Part shown: one piece after another, positions 8,092 through 16,243 of the stretch | Position numbering within the stretch: the first letter of the stretch is position 1 | Layout: each line of letters opens with the position of its first letter | Origin: JAQTNP01 sp964616145 | GTDB lineage: Bacteria > Patescibacteriota > Minisyncoccia > Minisyncoccales > PEYH01 | Assembly (NCBI GenBank): GCA_964616145.1 | Contig: CAZTRD010000002.1 | Coordinates: 1-64,000, forward strand | Direction of reading: 5' to 3' | Length of the DNA stretch: 64,000 nucleotides | Notes under the pieces: model-generated | What the model saw: only the letters and a program-made list of their open reading frames with translations | Database searches by the model: none | Told to the model about the DNA's origin: nothing | Made by a program: the position numbers and the translations under genes

Positions 8092-8925
8092 ATGTCTTTA
8101 GTATTTGCGGCATTTTGTCCTCATCCCCCTATAATAATTCCAACTATAGGGAGCAAAGAAGATTTAAGACAAATCAATAAAACGACTTTGGCTTTTAAAT
8201 CCTTAACTCAGAAATTAAAGGATTCAAAAGCTGAAACTTTAATCGTTATCTCTCCTCATGGAAATATCTTTTCCAATGTTTTTTGCATAAACACTTCCAA
8301 GGAATTCTTTGGGGATTTTTCACTATTTGACGACTTTTCTTCTCAATTTTACTTTAATAATGATTTGGAATTAAACAATCAGATTATTGCAGATTGTTTG
8401 GATAAAAAAATACCATTGAAGAAAATAGAAGAGAAATCTCTTGATCATGGGTCTTTGGTTCCTCTCTTTTTCTTGAGCCAGAAGAATAAATTCAAAATCA
8501 TTCCTCTTGGTTATTCGTTTTTAAGCATTAAATCCCATTTCAATTTCGGCAAATCAATCCAAAAAACAATAACAGAAGAGAGATTCAAAAAAACTCTAAT
8601 CGGAAAAAGAATCTTAGACAAAAAAGTGGCGGTTCTAGCCAGCGGAGATATGTCCCATAGGTTAAATCAGTCCGCTCCGGCTGGCTATTCTCCTTTTGGC
8701 AGGATTTTTGACGAAGCAGTGATCAGCTCCCTATTAAGCAACAATGCGTCCAAAATACTTGATATAGATCCCAATCTTTCTGAAAAAGCTGGTGAATGCG
8801 GATTCAGATCATTGGCAATCCTTTTGGGAATCTTAGATGGATTAAAAGCAAAACCAGAAGTATTATCATATGAAAATCCATTTGGCGTAGGATATTTGAC
8901 TGTTAATTTTTCCTTAAAAAAATGA
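8092..8925 (+). CDS. amrB: AmmeMemoRadiSam system protein B (MEMO1 family)
   Basis: A 277-residue Memo-like protein related to class III extradiol dioxygenases. Metal-site histidines lie in CPHPPIIIP, VISPHGNIF, LDHGSLVPLFFL and SGDMSHRL, and the conserved cysteine in GECGFRS. Bacterial members form a set with AMMECR1 and a radical SAM enzyme of unknown chemistry. The stop overlaps the next start by 4 bases. Confidence 0.9.
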   Translation: MSLVFAAFCPHPPIIIPTIGSKEDLRQINKTTLAFKSLTQKLKDSKAETLIVISPHGNIFSNVFCINTSKEFFGDFSLFDDFSSQFYFNNDLELNNQIIADCLDKKIPLKKIEEKSLDHGSLVPLFFLSQKNKFKIIPLGYSFLSIKSHFNFGKSIQKTITEERFKKTLIGKRILDKKVAVLASGDMSHRLNQSAPAGYSPFGRIFDEAVISSLLSNNASKILDIDPNLSEKAGECGFRSLAILLGILDGLKAKPEVLSYENPFGVGYLTVNFSLKK

Positions 8926-9434
8926 ACCTATACTGTCAATTAGCCAAAAATACTGTTTTCTCCTTTATCAAGGATGATAAGAGGATAAAAACGGATAATA
9001 ATTTGCCGAAAGATTTCAATAGAAGAGCAGGTGTATTTGTCAGTATATTCAATAAAAATGATTTAAGGGGATGCGTAGGAACATTCTTGCCAACGCAAAA
9101 GAATATAGCAGAGGAGATAGTCTCAAGCGCAATAAGCGCATGCCAAGATACGAGATTTTTGCCTCTTCAAGAAAAGGAGCTTCCTTTTCTGTCTTTTGAG
9201 GTATATATTTTAGATAAGCCGGAACCGGTTAAAGATATCAAGGAATTAAATCCTAAAAAGTACGGCATTTTAATCCGGTCATTTAACAAATCAGGCCTGC
9301 TATTACCGGATCTGGAAGGAATAGATAATACAAATCAGCAGATAGACATAGCAGCAAGGAAGGCAGGAATAGATTTAAATGAAGAAGAAATTACAATATA
9401 TAAGTTCCTAGCTAAAAAATATGTATCTGATTGA
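8922..9434 (+). CDS. amrA: AmmeMemoRadiSam system protein A (AMMECR1 domain)
   Basis: A 170-residue AMMECR1-domain protein. The signature LRGCVGTFLPT appears at about residue 50-60, after RRAGVFVSI, and is followed by the family segment LPFLSFEVYILDKPEPV. In many bacteria this domain is fused to Memo; here they are separate genes that overlap by 4 bases. It overlaps priA by 14 bases. The activity is unknown. Confidence 0.9.
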   Translation: MNLYCQLAKNTVFSFIKDDKRIKTDNNLPKDFNRRAGVFVSIFNKNDLRGCVGTFLPTQKNIAEEIVSSAISACQDTRFLPLQEKELPFLSFEVYILDKPEPVKDIKELNPKKYGILIRSFNKSGLLLPDLEGIDNTNQQIDIAARKAGIDLNEEEITIYKFLAKKYVSD

Positions 9435-11307
9435 TGTAATCCCTTTAATTAAAATACCGTATCCGGGAGCTCAAACCTTTCAATACTTCTCAAGCAAAGA
9501 ATTAAAGAAAGGTTCTTTAATCTCTATTCCTGTTGGAAAAGCAAAGGCTCAAGGAATTGTTTTCAATTGTTCTAATCTTCTGCAGAAGAAAATGGAAATC
9601 AAGAAATCAAATATCGCCCTAAGATCAATAAAGGAAATTATTTCTTCAGAGCCGATAGTAAATGAAGGCCAGATACAATTGTCCCAATTTGTTTCTGATA
9701 AATATCTGGAGCCATTAGGAATTTCTTTAAAGTCATTCATTCCTCCGAGCATTTTAAAAAGGAAAAAATTTCCTTTAAATATTTTCCCAAAAGAAAATAT
9801 AAAGAACAAAAAAAGATCCATGCCTATCCTTCTTTTAAAGGAGAATAGAATAAAAGAATATTCAAAAGCTATCAAAGAAACATTAGAAAAGAATCAAACT
9901 GTTCTTCTCCTCTGCCCGGAAATATTAAAAGCTGCTGTTTTTCTTAAGGACTTAAAAAAGATTTCTGCAAAAACAGCATTCTATCATGCTGAATTGAAAA
10001 ATTCTCAAAAATTAAAGATCTGGCAGGATATCTGCCAGAATAATACAGATATTGTTTTGGGAACAAGATCCAGTATCGGCCTCCCCTTCTCCAACCTTGG
10101 CCTTATCATAGTAGATGAGGAAGAAAGTGCTAGTTTTAAGTCCTGGGATCAGCATCCCAAATTAAATGCCAAAACCGCAGCAATCAAATTAGCAGAAATT
10201 CATGGAGTTAAAATCATTCTTGGAACGAACTTTTTAACAATAAATTCATACTATCGCATTAAAAACAATGGGTTTGAATTCATAAATGATTTTAAGAAAG
10301 ATAATTCCAAAATAGATATTATAGATATGCAAAAAGAAAGAAAATGGGGAAATTTTTCTTTACTTTCTGAAAAATTAAAAAAAGATATTAAAAAGAATAT
10401 TGAAGAGAAAAAACAAATTCTTCTTTTTGTTAATAGAAAGGGACTAGCAACCTCAATAATCTGCAAAAACTGCGGATATGTAGAAAAATGCCCTCATTGC
10501 GATTCTCCAATGGTATATCACAAGCAAAAAGATAAAGGAATATTGATATGCCATTATTGCTTGTATTCCAAGAATCCTCCTGCATATTGCCCAAGTTGCA
10601 AAAGCACTAATATTAAATACATAGGAGCAGGAATAGATAAAGTTTTTCAAGAAATCAGTAATTTTCTTAAATTCAATCTTTTGGACGCAAAAGTAGCGAT
10701 TTTACACAAAGAATTACTGGAAGATAAGCAAAAAAGAATAATTGATGGTTTTAAGAAGAAAAAAATAGATATTCTTTTGACTACGCAAATTGCTTTTAAA
10801 TATCAGAATCTAAAAACTGATCTCTGCGCTGCTGTTCTTCCTGATTTCTTGCTTAATATTCCTGATTTCTCTGCCAATGAAAAGGCATTCAGAATATTTA
10901 ATATTTTAAAGAATATCTCCAGAAAAACAATTATCCAAACCTACAAGCCGGATTTAAGCATTTTCAAATATTTAAAAGATGATGATTTTGAGGGATTTAT
11001 CAAGGAAGAATTGGAACTAAGAAAAATGTTTTCCTATCCTCCGTTCTCAGAAATCATTAAATTAACATTAAGTAATAAATCATATAAGGTCTGCCTATTC
11101 AGAGCCAAAGAATTGGAAAAGAAATTATTAAATATATTTTCTCAAAAAGAAATATTAGGCCCCTCCCCTGCTTTTATCTCTAAGATAAAGGGGCGATATA
11201 TTTTCAATATTATTATCAAATCTGACAACCAAGAGAAGAAAAATAGATTAAAAGAGATTGTCTCTAACTTCTGGGAGATAGAAGTTGATCCAGAGAATAT
11301 AATTTAG
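9421..11307 (+). CDS. priA: Primosomal protein N' (PriA) with degenerate helicase motor
   Basis: A 628-residue PriA-like protein. The N-terminal 3'-DNA-binding domain and the zinc module (CKNCGYVEKCPHC, CHYC, CPSC at about 343-400) are intact, as is the C-terminal domain (YPPFSEIIKLTLS). The ATPase motifs are not. Where PriA has a GxxGSGKT Walker A there is LLLKENRIKEYSK, the DEEH box reads VDEEES, and the SATPS motif reads LGTNFL. It probably keeps fork or DnaB-loading functions without helicase activity. That reading is inference from the missing residues. It is co-transcribed with the AMMECR1 operon. Confidence 0.88.
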   Translation: MYLIDVIPLIKIPYPGAQTFQYFSSKELKKGSLISIPVGKAKAQGIVFNCSNLLQKKMEIKKSNIALRSIKEIISSEPIVNEGQIQLSQFVSDKYLEPLGISLKSFIPPSILKRKKFPLNIFPKENIKNKKRSMPILLLKENRIKEYSKAIKETLEKNQTVLLLCPEILKAAVFLKDLKKISAKTAFYHAELKNSQKLKIWQDICQNNTDIVLGTRSSIGLPFSNLGLIIVDEEESASFKSWDQHPKLNAKTAAIKLAEIHGVKIILGTNFLTINSYYRIKNNGFEFINDFKKDNSKIDIIDMQKERKWGNFSLLSEKLKKDIKKNIEEKKQILLFVNRKGLATSIICKNCGYVEKCPHCDSPMVYHKQKDKGILICHYCLYSKNPPAYCPSCKSTNIKYIGAGIDKVFQEISNFLKFNLLDAKVAILHKELLEDKQKRIIDGFKKKKIDILLTTQIAFKYQNLKTDLCAAVLPDFLLNIPDFSANEKAFRIFNILKNISRKTIIQTYKPDLSIFKYLKDDDFEGFIKEELELRKMFSYPPFSEIIKLTLSNKSYKVCLFRAKELEKKLLNIFSQKEILGPSPAFISKIKGRYIFNIIIKSDNQEKKNRLKEIVSNFWEIEVDPENII

Positions 11308-11313
11308 GGTAGT

Positions 11314-11350
11314 AGGTGGTTCCCACGGCTATATTCCGTGGGAACCACCT
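11314..11350. terminator. Perfect 15-bp hairpin between convergent genes
   Basis: AGGTGGTTCCCACGG at 11314-11328 is exactly complementary to 11336-11350, with a 7-base loop. It lies between priA and the small minus-strand gene, whose stop codon is in the loop. There is no long T-run on either side, so bidirectional termination or RNA stability are both possible. Confidence 0.6.
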
Positions 11351-11442
11351 CTCATTATCACCAGGGCCAAGATGCCCAAGAAAGCGAGGACGAATGCGCT
11401 AAACGAGATGATAATCCCCCACACCCTCCTTGTTTTCTTCAT
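11329..11442 (-). CDS. 37-residue membrane peptide, GC-rich unit
   Basis: ATG at 11442 follows a strong GGGAGGGC ribosome site. The product is MKKTRRVWG, then a hydrophobic span (IIISFSAFVLAFLGILALVI), then MRGGSHGI. The stop codon sits in the loop of the 15-bp hairpin. With its own promoter (11496-11523) it forms one of the compact GC-rich units of this window and is divergent from the 179-residue gene. The function is unknown; it may be a single-span membrane peptide, like the ORFs at 2398 and 56143. Confidence 0.6.
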   Translation of the reverse strand: MKKTRRVWGIIISFSAFVLAFLGILALVIMRGGSHGI

Positions 11443-11495
11443 CTGCCCTCCCGTGATGGAAAGAATGAGGCCAATTCCTCATTCGAGCTATCTTT

Positions 11496-11523
11496 ATTCT
11501 ATCATCTTGAAAGGATTCTGCAA
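11496..11523 (-). promoter_or_regulatory. Promoter of the 37-residue membrane peptide
   Basis: On the minus strand TTGCAG (11518-11523) and TAGAAT (11496-11501) are spaced by 16 bases. Confidence 0.6.
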
Positions 11524-11543
11524 ATTGAAGGACGCTCTTGATA

Positions 11544-11572
11544 TTGACCAAGGGGAAATAATGTAATAATAA
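11544..11572 (+). promoter_or_regulatory. Promoter of the 179-residue gene
   Basis: TTGACC at 11544-11549 and TAATAA at 11567-11572 are 17 bases apart. It lies back-to-back with the minus-strand promoter 20 bases away. Confidence 0.6.
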
Positions 11573-11626
11573 GAATGTAGCTCCTTGCGAGTTCACAACT
11601 ATGCAAGGAAAGGGAGATGAGAAGTA

Positions 11627-12166
11627 ATGAAAAGAACTCGAGTGGCCATGGTTACTGTACCCCTTTTCGGAAGCTCTGGGGTTATCGAGGGAGAAGACGG
11701 AACAAGGTGGCCGTATATAGAGCTGGGGGAGCATACTTGCGTTCTCCCGATCTGTGCAACGGCTGGGTCAGTTCGTATTGGTCTCATTAGAGAGCTGAAG
11801 CCGATTCTTGAAGAGGTGCGAACCAAAGTGCCAAGCGACTTCAGAAGAGGTGAGCCGGACAACGAAGTAGTGGCCAGGGAAATCCTTGTCCGCAAGACAG
11901 GAATTGAACAGGGCGATATTCTCCATATTGTCCCGTTCAACTTCCAGACTCCCGGCTGGCCTCCGAACGTTGTCTTCGACAAATCGAAAAGGTGGCTGGC
12001 CTGGACTCGTAGTCAATGCGGGAGGAAAGTCAGCTGGTTTGATCTAGGAGAAATCCAGGCCATGCTGACGGCTAGCGACACACCCATCAAGGATGCCCCG
12101 ACGTGGCATCTGCTTGCCTGGATCGTCATGCAATACGACCAGGGGAGTCTTCCAGGTGAGCCGTGA
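11627..12166 (+). CDS. Nudix-like protein with degenerate Nudix box, GC-rich unit
   Basis: A 179-residue protein with SD-like GGGAG before ATG 11627. The layout recalls a Nudix domain: REILVRKTGIEQGD at about residue 85 resembles the box core REUxEExGU, and a WFDLGEIQAML helix follows where Nudix enzymes have the closing WxxxEEI segment. The two metal-binding glutamates of the box are replaced (RK instead of EE), so pyrophosphatase activity is doubtful. The gene is GC-rich, has its own promoter and terminator, and is divergent from a tiny membrane peptide gene. The fold assignment is tentative. Confidence 0.55.
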   Translation: MKRTRVAMVTVPLFGSSGVIEGEDGTRWPYIELGEHTCVLPICATAGSVRIGLIRELKPILEEVRTKVPSDFRRGEPDNEVVAREILVRKTGIEQGDILHIVPFNFQTPGWPPNVVFDKSKRWLAWTRSQCGRKVSWFDLGEIQAMLTASDTPIKDAPTWHLLAWIVMQYDQGSLPGEP

Positions 12167-12179
12167 ACTCAAACGAAGA

Positions 12180-12218
12180 CGGACCGCCCCAATTTCTAGG
12201 GTGGTCCGTTTCTTTTTT
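12180..12218 (+). terminator. Terminator of the 179-residue gene
   Basis: CGGACC at 12180-12185 pairs with GGTCCG at 12203-12208, with an inner GCCC/GGGT stem, followed by a T-rich tail. Confidence 0.9.
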
Positions 12219-12236
12219 TATATCTCAATTTCGCTA

Positions 12237-15071
12237 TTAGAATCCAGGTAGGAATCTAAAAATAGAATAGAAAATAGATACGTACATGCTATCAAATATG
12301 GAGCTTGATTTGTTGCTTACAATCGTAATATCGGTTTCTACATATTTTTGGTTGTAGGCAGCGGGGATAGCATCAGACCACTTTCCTTGATTTTTCAATC
12401 CCTTATATTCTCCTATCCATATTTTGCAGGGATTTGTAAAATCCTTGTTTGTAGGAATCTTCCATGCGACGGATTTTTTAGAAGCTAATATGTTATTAGC
12501 TATTCTGTAGTAGGTATTGCTACAAACTGCAGCCACGCTCAATCTATCCACTCCAGCGCTATCCCAAGGTATAGTGTATCTGCTTCCCTGTATCCATGTA
12601 CTGTTAGGCGCAATCCCTGAAGTTATATATCTGCCTGTCAAGGTAAAATAGTCATCGCTTACATCCCAATAACCATATATCAATGAAGATGAATCTCCTT
12701 CTATGCTTAATTTGTATTTCCCTGGCTTGAGATAACCGCCGTATGGACATAATTGATTTTCAGCTAAAGTAAGAGTGTATTTGCCGCTTATTGCTGGGAT
12801 ATTTTCTGCCACATAGCAATTATTGTTATTCTCTAAACTAATCAACCCCATTTTTTTTATGGTCGTAATCTCCCCTGTGCTTTTCCATTTAACCGTAATT
12901 GGCGTATTAAAGGATAGTTTTTCTCCTCCATTGGGATAAACTACGGTTAAACTTCTTGCCTGATAATCTTCGGAGAACCAACCTCCTACGCTTGCTTTTT
13001 TCATATCAAGGTTAAATGAACAAGTTGTGCTAGTTCCTAAATTAGAGCAATAATCTCCCCAGAAACTATTAAATCTATAGCCCTGATTAGCTATGGCCGT
13101 TAATGTGACGGCAGTTCCCGAAGCAAGCGATACATCGCATTTAGTTCCGCAATCTATTCCAATAGAATCACTGATAATTTTCCCCATCTTCTTGTATTGG
13201 CTAAGCAGTTCAATATTCAAATGGTTCAATTCTTCGTTATTATCTTTCTCAAAAATAGCTTTTGCATCAATATTTTGATTGATTATTCCATTGCATTTGT
13301 AATAATCGCCACTACAGTATCCCCCTGACCAGCTAACGAACTTTGATCCCTTATCGGCATTTGCGGTCAGGGTAAATTTCGTTCCCCCTTTCAATGTTTC
13401 CGTACAATCGGCTCCGCAATCTATTCCAGCGCCTGTTATCCTCCCAGAGCCAGTCCCCGATGTAGTAGCATTAAGAACGTATGAACCGCCAGTAGAATAG
13501 AATGTTGCTGTTACTATTTTATCATTATCCATTGTAATTACGCACTTTCCAGTACCAGAACAATGACCAGACCATCCGGCAAAATATGAATAACCCCATT
13601 CGCTGGGCTCTGCTGTTAAGGTAACTACTGTTCCCGGCGTGAATTCGTCATAGCAAATACCACCGCAATCAATTTTCCCTACATTGCTTTTGACAACTCC
13701 AGCATTTTTAGCATCTCCTGTTTTCTCGATTTTTAGGGAATTTAAATCATTGTATATATAAGAAGATATACTGAAATAATTGTCGCTTTCATCTAATATC
13801 CTGCTAGTTAAGGCATCATATATCCTGATTCTGTATAGGGTGTTGAATTGAGGAGAATGATTCCTGACATTCCAAAGGTATTTGCCAGATTCGGTAGGAT
13901 AATTAAAGGTTAGCATATATACTGCGATGGGCGTGGCGGAATTTCCGGTAACCAGTTCTATATTAATCTTAGATATTTCTTTTTGTATCCATTTAATCTC
14001 GTAGTCATAGTATTCCTTTAATTGCTCTCCCCCATTAGGGGACAATATTTGCAATGACGGTTCAATATTGGCATTTGCTGCAGTAACCGTAAAATAATTA
14101 TCAGAAAGATCATATACGGAAGTATTCTGCATTGATACGACCTTAACTTTTAATTTCTGCCCGACATAGCTGGATTTCGGCTCTATATATAGTTTATATT
14201 CTCCTATAGTAGTATCTCCAAGAGCTCCTGTTGAAACTCCTCCTGTCGGGAAATTAGGAATTAAAGAGCATGTTTTAAAAAGTGTTCCTTTACAGAAGTA
14301 TATTTTTACTTTTCCGGGGTTTTGCATTTTCCAGATAATAGAATGGGTCTTCCCGGCCTGAAGCATTTCTCCTCCATTTGGAGAAACAACTTTAATAGAA
14401 GATGTTGTTGGAGTAGTAGCCGTCTTATTAAAAGTAACTATCACTGTCTTCATGCCACTAACTGATATCGTGCAGGTTGCCCCGGAAGTGCTAGTGCATC
14501 CTGACCAATTAGCAAAAGTTGAACCAGACGAAGGAGCTGCTTCAAGGATTACAGAGGTGGTACTTGAATATGTTTCAGTACAATCTGATCCGCAATTTAT
14601 CTTTCCATCAGTACTGGTAACTGTCCCTGAACCTGTTCCGCTTCGTGAAACGGTCAATGAATTTGTAACCGTATTGGATCCTTCTATTATCAACTGCAAA
14701 TTAGATGTTTTGGTTACTGATCCTCTATTGGCAGTAAATTGAATGTAATACTTTCCAGGAGAAACATTTGGAGATATTAAGATCTTGGCGGTGCTGGTGC
14801 AGGTCGGGCTGCAAGAACTTGGGCTCTTGCTTAAAGTTACTCCATTAGGCAATCCTGAAACGGAAAAGCTGACTGATGAAGATTTCCCTGAAAGCAATGA
14901 GGTTTGAATGTATATCGTCTTAGTAATATTAGTTGTTGGCTTAGCTGTAGTTATCGCTCCAGGCGTAAGTGTAATTGAGAAATTAAGGCTCGTCTGGGCT
15001 TTAACGGTAAAACTAAAAAATGTTATTCCCAAGATTAGGAATAAAACTGCAAAAATCGATTTTTTTGTCAT
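12237..15071 (-). CDS. Large secreted repeat protein (InlB B-repeat-like and KNH-like domains)
   Basis: A 944-residue exported protein with an N-terminal signal peptide (FAVLFLILGITFFSFTVKA). After an Ig-like part come repeated modules of about 70-80 residues, each of the form GxGxVxSxxGxIxCG..C, AxPxxGxxFxxWSG, with paired cysteines. This is the divergent InlB B-repeat or bacterial-repeat type, with at least four copies. Between them lie segments beginning SPNGGE or YPNGGEKL with IxWK, typical of Ser/Thr-rich KNH-like domains. A surface adhesion or cell-contact role is likely but inferred. No sortase or anchor motif is seen. It is monocistronic, with an AT-rich leader at 15072-15139. Confidence 0.8.
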   Translation of the reverse strand: MTKKSIFAVLFLILGITFFSFTVKAQTSLNFSITLTPGAITTAKPTTNITKTIYIQTSLLSGKSSSVSFSVSGLPNGVTLSKSPSSCSPTCTSTAKILISPNVSPGKYYIQFTANRGSVTKTSNLQLIIEGSNTVTNSLTVSRSGTGSGTVTSTDGKINCGSDCTETYSSTTSVILEAAPSSGSTFANWSGCTSTSGATCTISVSGMKTVIVTFNKTATTPTTSSIKVVSPNGGEMLQAGKTHSIIWKMQNPGKVKIYFCKGTLFKTCSLIPNFPTGGVSTGALGDTTIGEYKLYIEPKSSYVGQKLKVKVVSMQNTSVYDLSDNYFTVTAANANIEPSLQILSPNGGEQLKEYYDYEIKWIQKEISKINIELVTGNSATPIAVYMLTFNYPTESGKYLWNVRNHSPQFNTLYRIRIYDALTSRILDESDNYFSISSYIYNDLNSLKIEKTGDAKNAGVVKSNVGKIDCGGICYDEFTPGTVVTLTAEPSEWGYSYFAGWSGHCSGTGKCVITMDNDKIVTATFYSTGGSYVLNATTSGTGSGRITGAGIDCGADCTETLKGGTKFTLTANADKGSKFVSWSGGYCSGDYYKCNGIINQNIDAKAIFEKDNNEELNHLNIELLSQYKKMGKIISDSIGIDCGTKCDVSLASGTAVTLTAIANQGYRFNSFWGDYCSNLGTSTTCSFNLDMKKASVGGWFSEDYQARSLTVVYPNGGEKLSFNTPITVKWKSTGEITTIKKMGLISLENNNNCYVAENIPAISGKYTLTLAENQLCPYGGYLKPGKYKLSIEGDSSSLIYGYWDVSDDYFTLTGRYITSGIAPNSTWIQGSRYTIPWDSAGVDRLSVAAVCSNTYYRIANNILASKKSVAWKIPTNKDFTNPCKIWIGEYKGLKNQGKWSDAIPAAYNQKYVETDITIVSNKSSSIFDSMYVSIFYSIFRFLPGF

Positions 15072-15139
15072 AATTATAAATTAATTATTAATATATTATA
15101 TCTCTTTAGAGACAATATAGATAATATTAGTTATCCACA

Positions 15140-16207
15140 CTAGGCATTGCTCTTTATCTCTATTACATCCCCATCCTGAACTATATATTCTTTACCTTCT
15201 GTTCTGATCAATCCTTTTTCTCTTGCCTGGGCAAATCCTCCTGCACTTAACAATGCTTCCCAATTGATAACTTCTGCTTTGATAAAATGAGATTCAAAAT
15301 CGCTATGTATTACTCCCCCTGCCTGAGGAGCAGTGCTCCCCTTCTTAATTGTCCAGCTTCTTGTTTCATCTGGACCAGTAGTTAGAAAATTAATTAGATC
15401 AAGCAATTTATATGATTCTTTAATCAATGTTTCTATCTCCAATTTTTCAGGCAAACCAAATGTTTTTCTTTCTTCCAAACTAATTTCTGTGGCATCAAAT
15501 TCATCTAAAATATTAGCTATGATATATGTTAAGTTCTTTTCTTTGAAATAATCAGTAACTTCCTGCAGAACTTCTGCTTTTGAACCATTCAAAAGATATA
15601 ATCGTTGCTTCATTGTAAGCAACTGATAATTGTTTATAGTTTTTCTTTCCTGCTCTTCCCAGGAAAAATCAGCTAGAAGATGTCCATCCTGCAAAATCTT
15701 TAATACTTTATCCAAAACCTCCATTTCTTTAACAGCTTCTTTTCTCATGGCTTTTACATCTTTCTCCACTGCTTCAATTCTTTTCTGGACTGTTTCTAAA
15801 TCCTTTAAAGCCAGTTCTGTTTCTAGAATATCTTTTTCTCTGATTACATCAATTTTTGTTTGAGTGTTTACAATATTTTCATTTTTAAAACAGCGCAATA
15901 CATATACTATCGCATCTACTTCTCTGATATTAGCCAGAAATTTGTTTCCCAAGCCCTCTCCCTTGCTGGCTCCGGCAACAAGGCCAGCAATATCTACAAA
16001 TTCAACAGTAGCATATATTTTTTTAGCGGAATTGGTTAATTCCGCTAATCTGTCTACCCTTTCGTCCGGAACAGCAACAACACCAACATTAGGATCTATG
16101 GTGCAAAAGGGATAATTTTCTCTAGCTACCTGTTTTTTAGTAATCGCCTGGAAAAGGGTTGATTTCCCCACATTAGGCAATCCTACGATTCCTATTCTTA
16201 AAGACAT
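15140..16207 (-). CDS. ychF: Redox-regulated ATPase YchF
   Basis: A 355-residue Obg-family P-loop protein. The G1 motif is GLPNVGKST near the N-terminus, G3 is VDIAGLVAGASKGEGLGN, an N-x-x-E variant near NILDEFDATE replaces NKxD (ATP preference), and the C-terminal TGS domain ends IVQDGDVIEIKSNA. YchF/OLA1 associates with ribosomes and stress responses. Length is typical, and no operon partner is evident. Confidence 0.95.
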   Translation of the reverse strand: MSLRIGIVGLPNVGKSTLFQAITKKQVARENYPFCTIDPNVGVVAVPDERVDRLAELTNSAKKIYATVEFVDIAGLVAGASKGEGLGNKFLANIREVDAIVYVLRCFKNENIVNTQTKIDVIREKDILETELALKDLETVQKRIEAVEKDVKAMRKEAVKEMEVLDKVLKILQDGHLLADFSWEEQERKTINNYQLLTMKQRLYLLNGSKAEVLQEVTDYFKEKNLTYIIANILDEFDATEISLEERKTFGLPEKLEIETLIKESYKLLDLINFLTTGPDETRSWTIKKGSTAPQAGGVIHSDFESHFIKAEVINWEALLSAGGFAQAREKGLIRTEGKEYIVQDGDVIEIKSNA

Positions 16208-16243
16208 ATATTAATTTCTAGCAGAACTTACCTATTCTTACAA

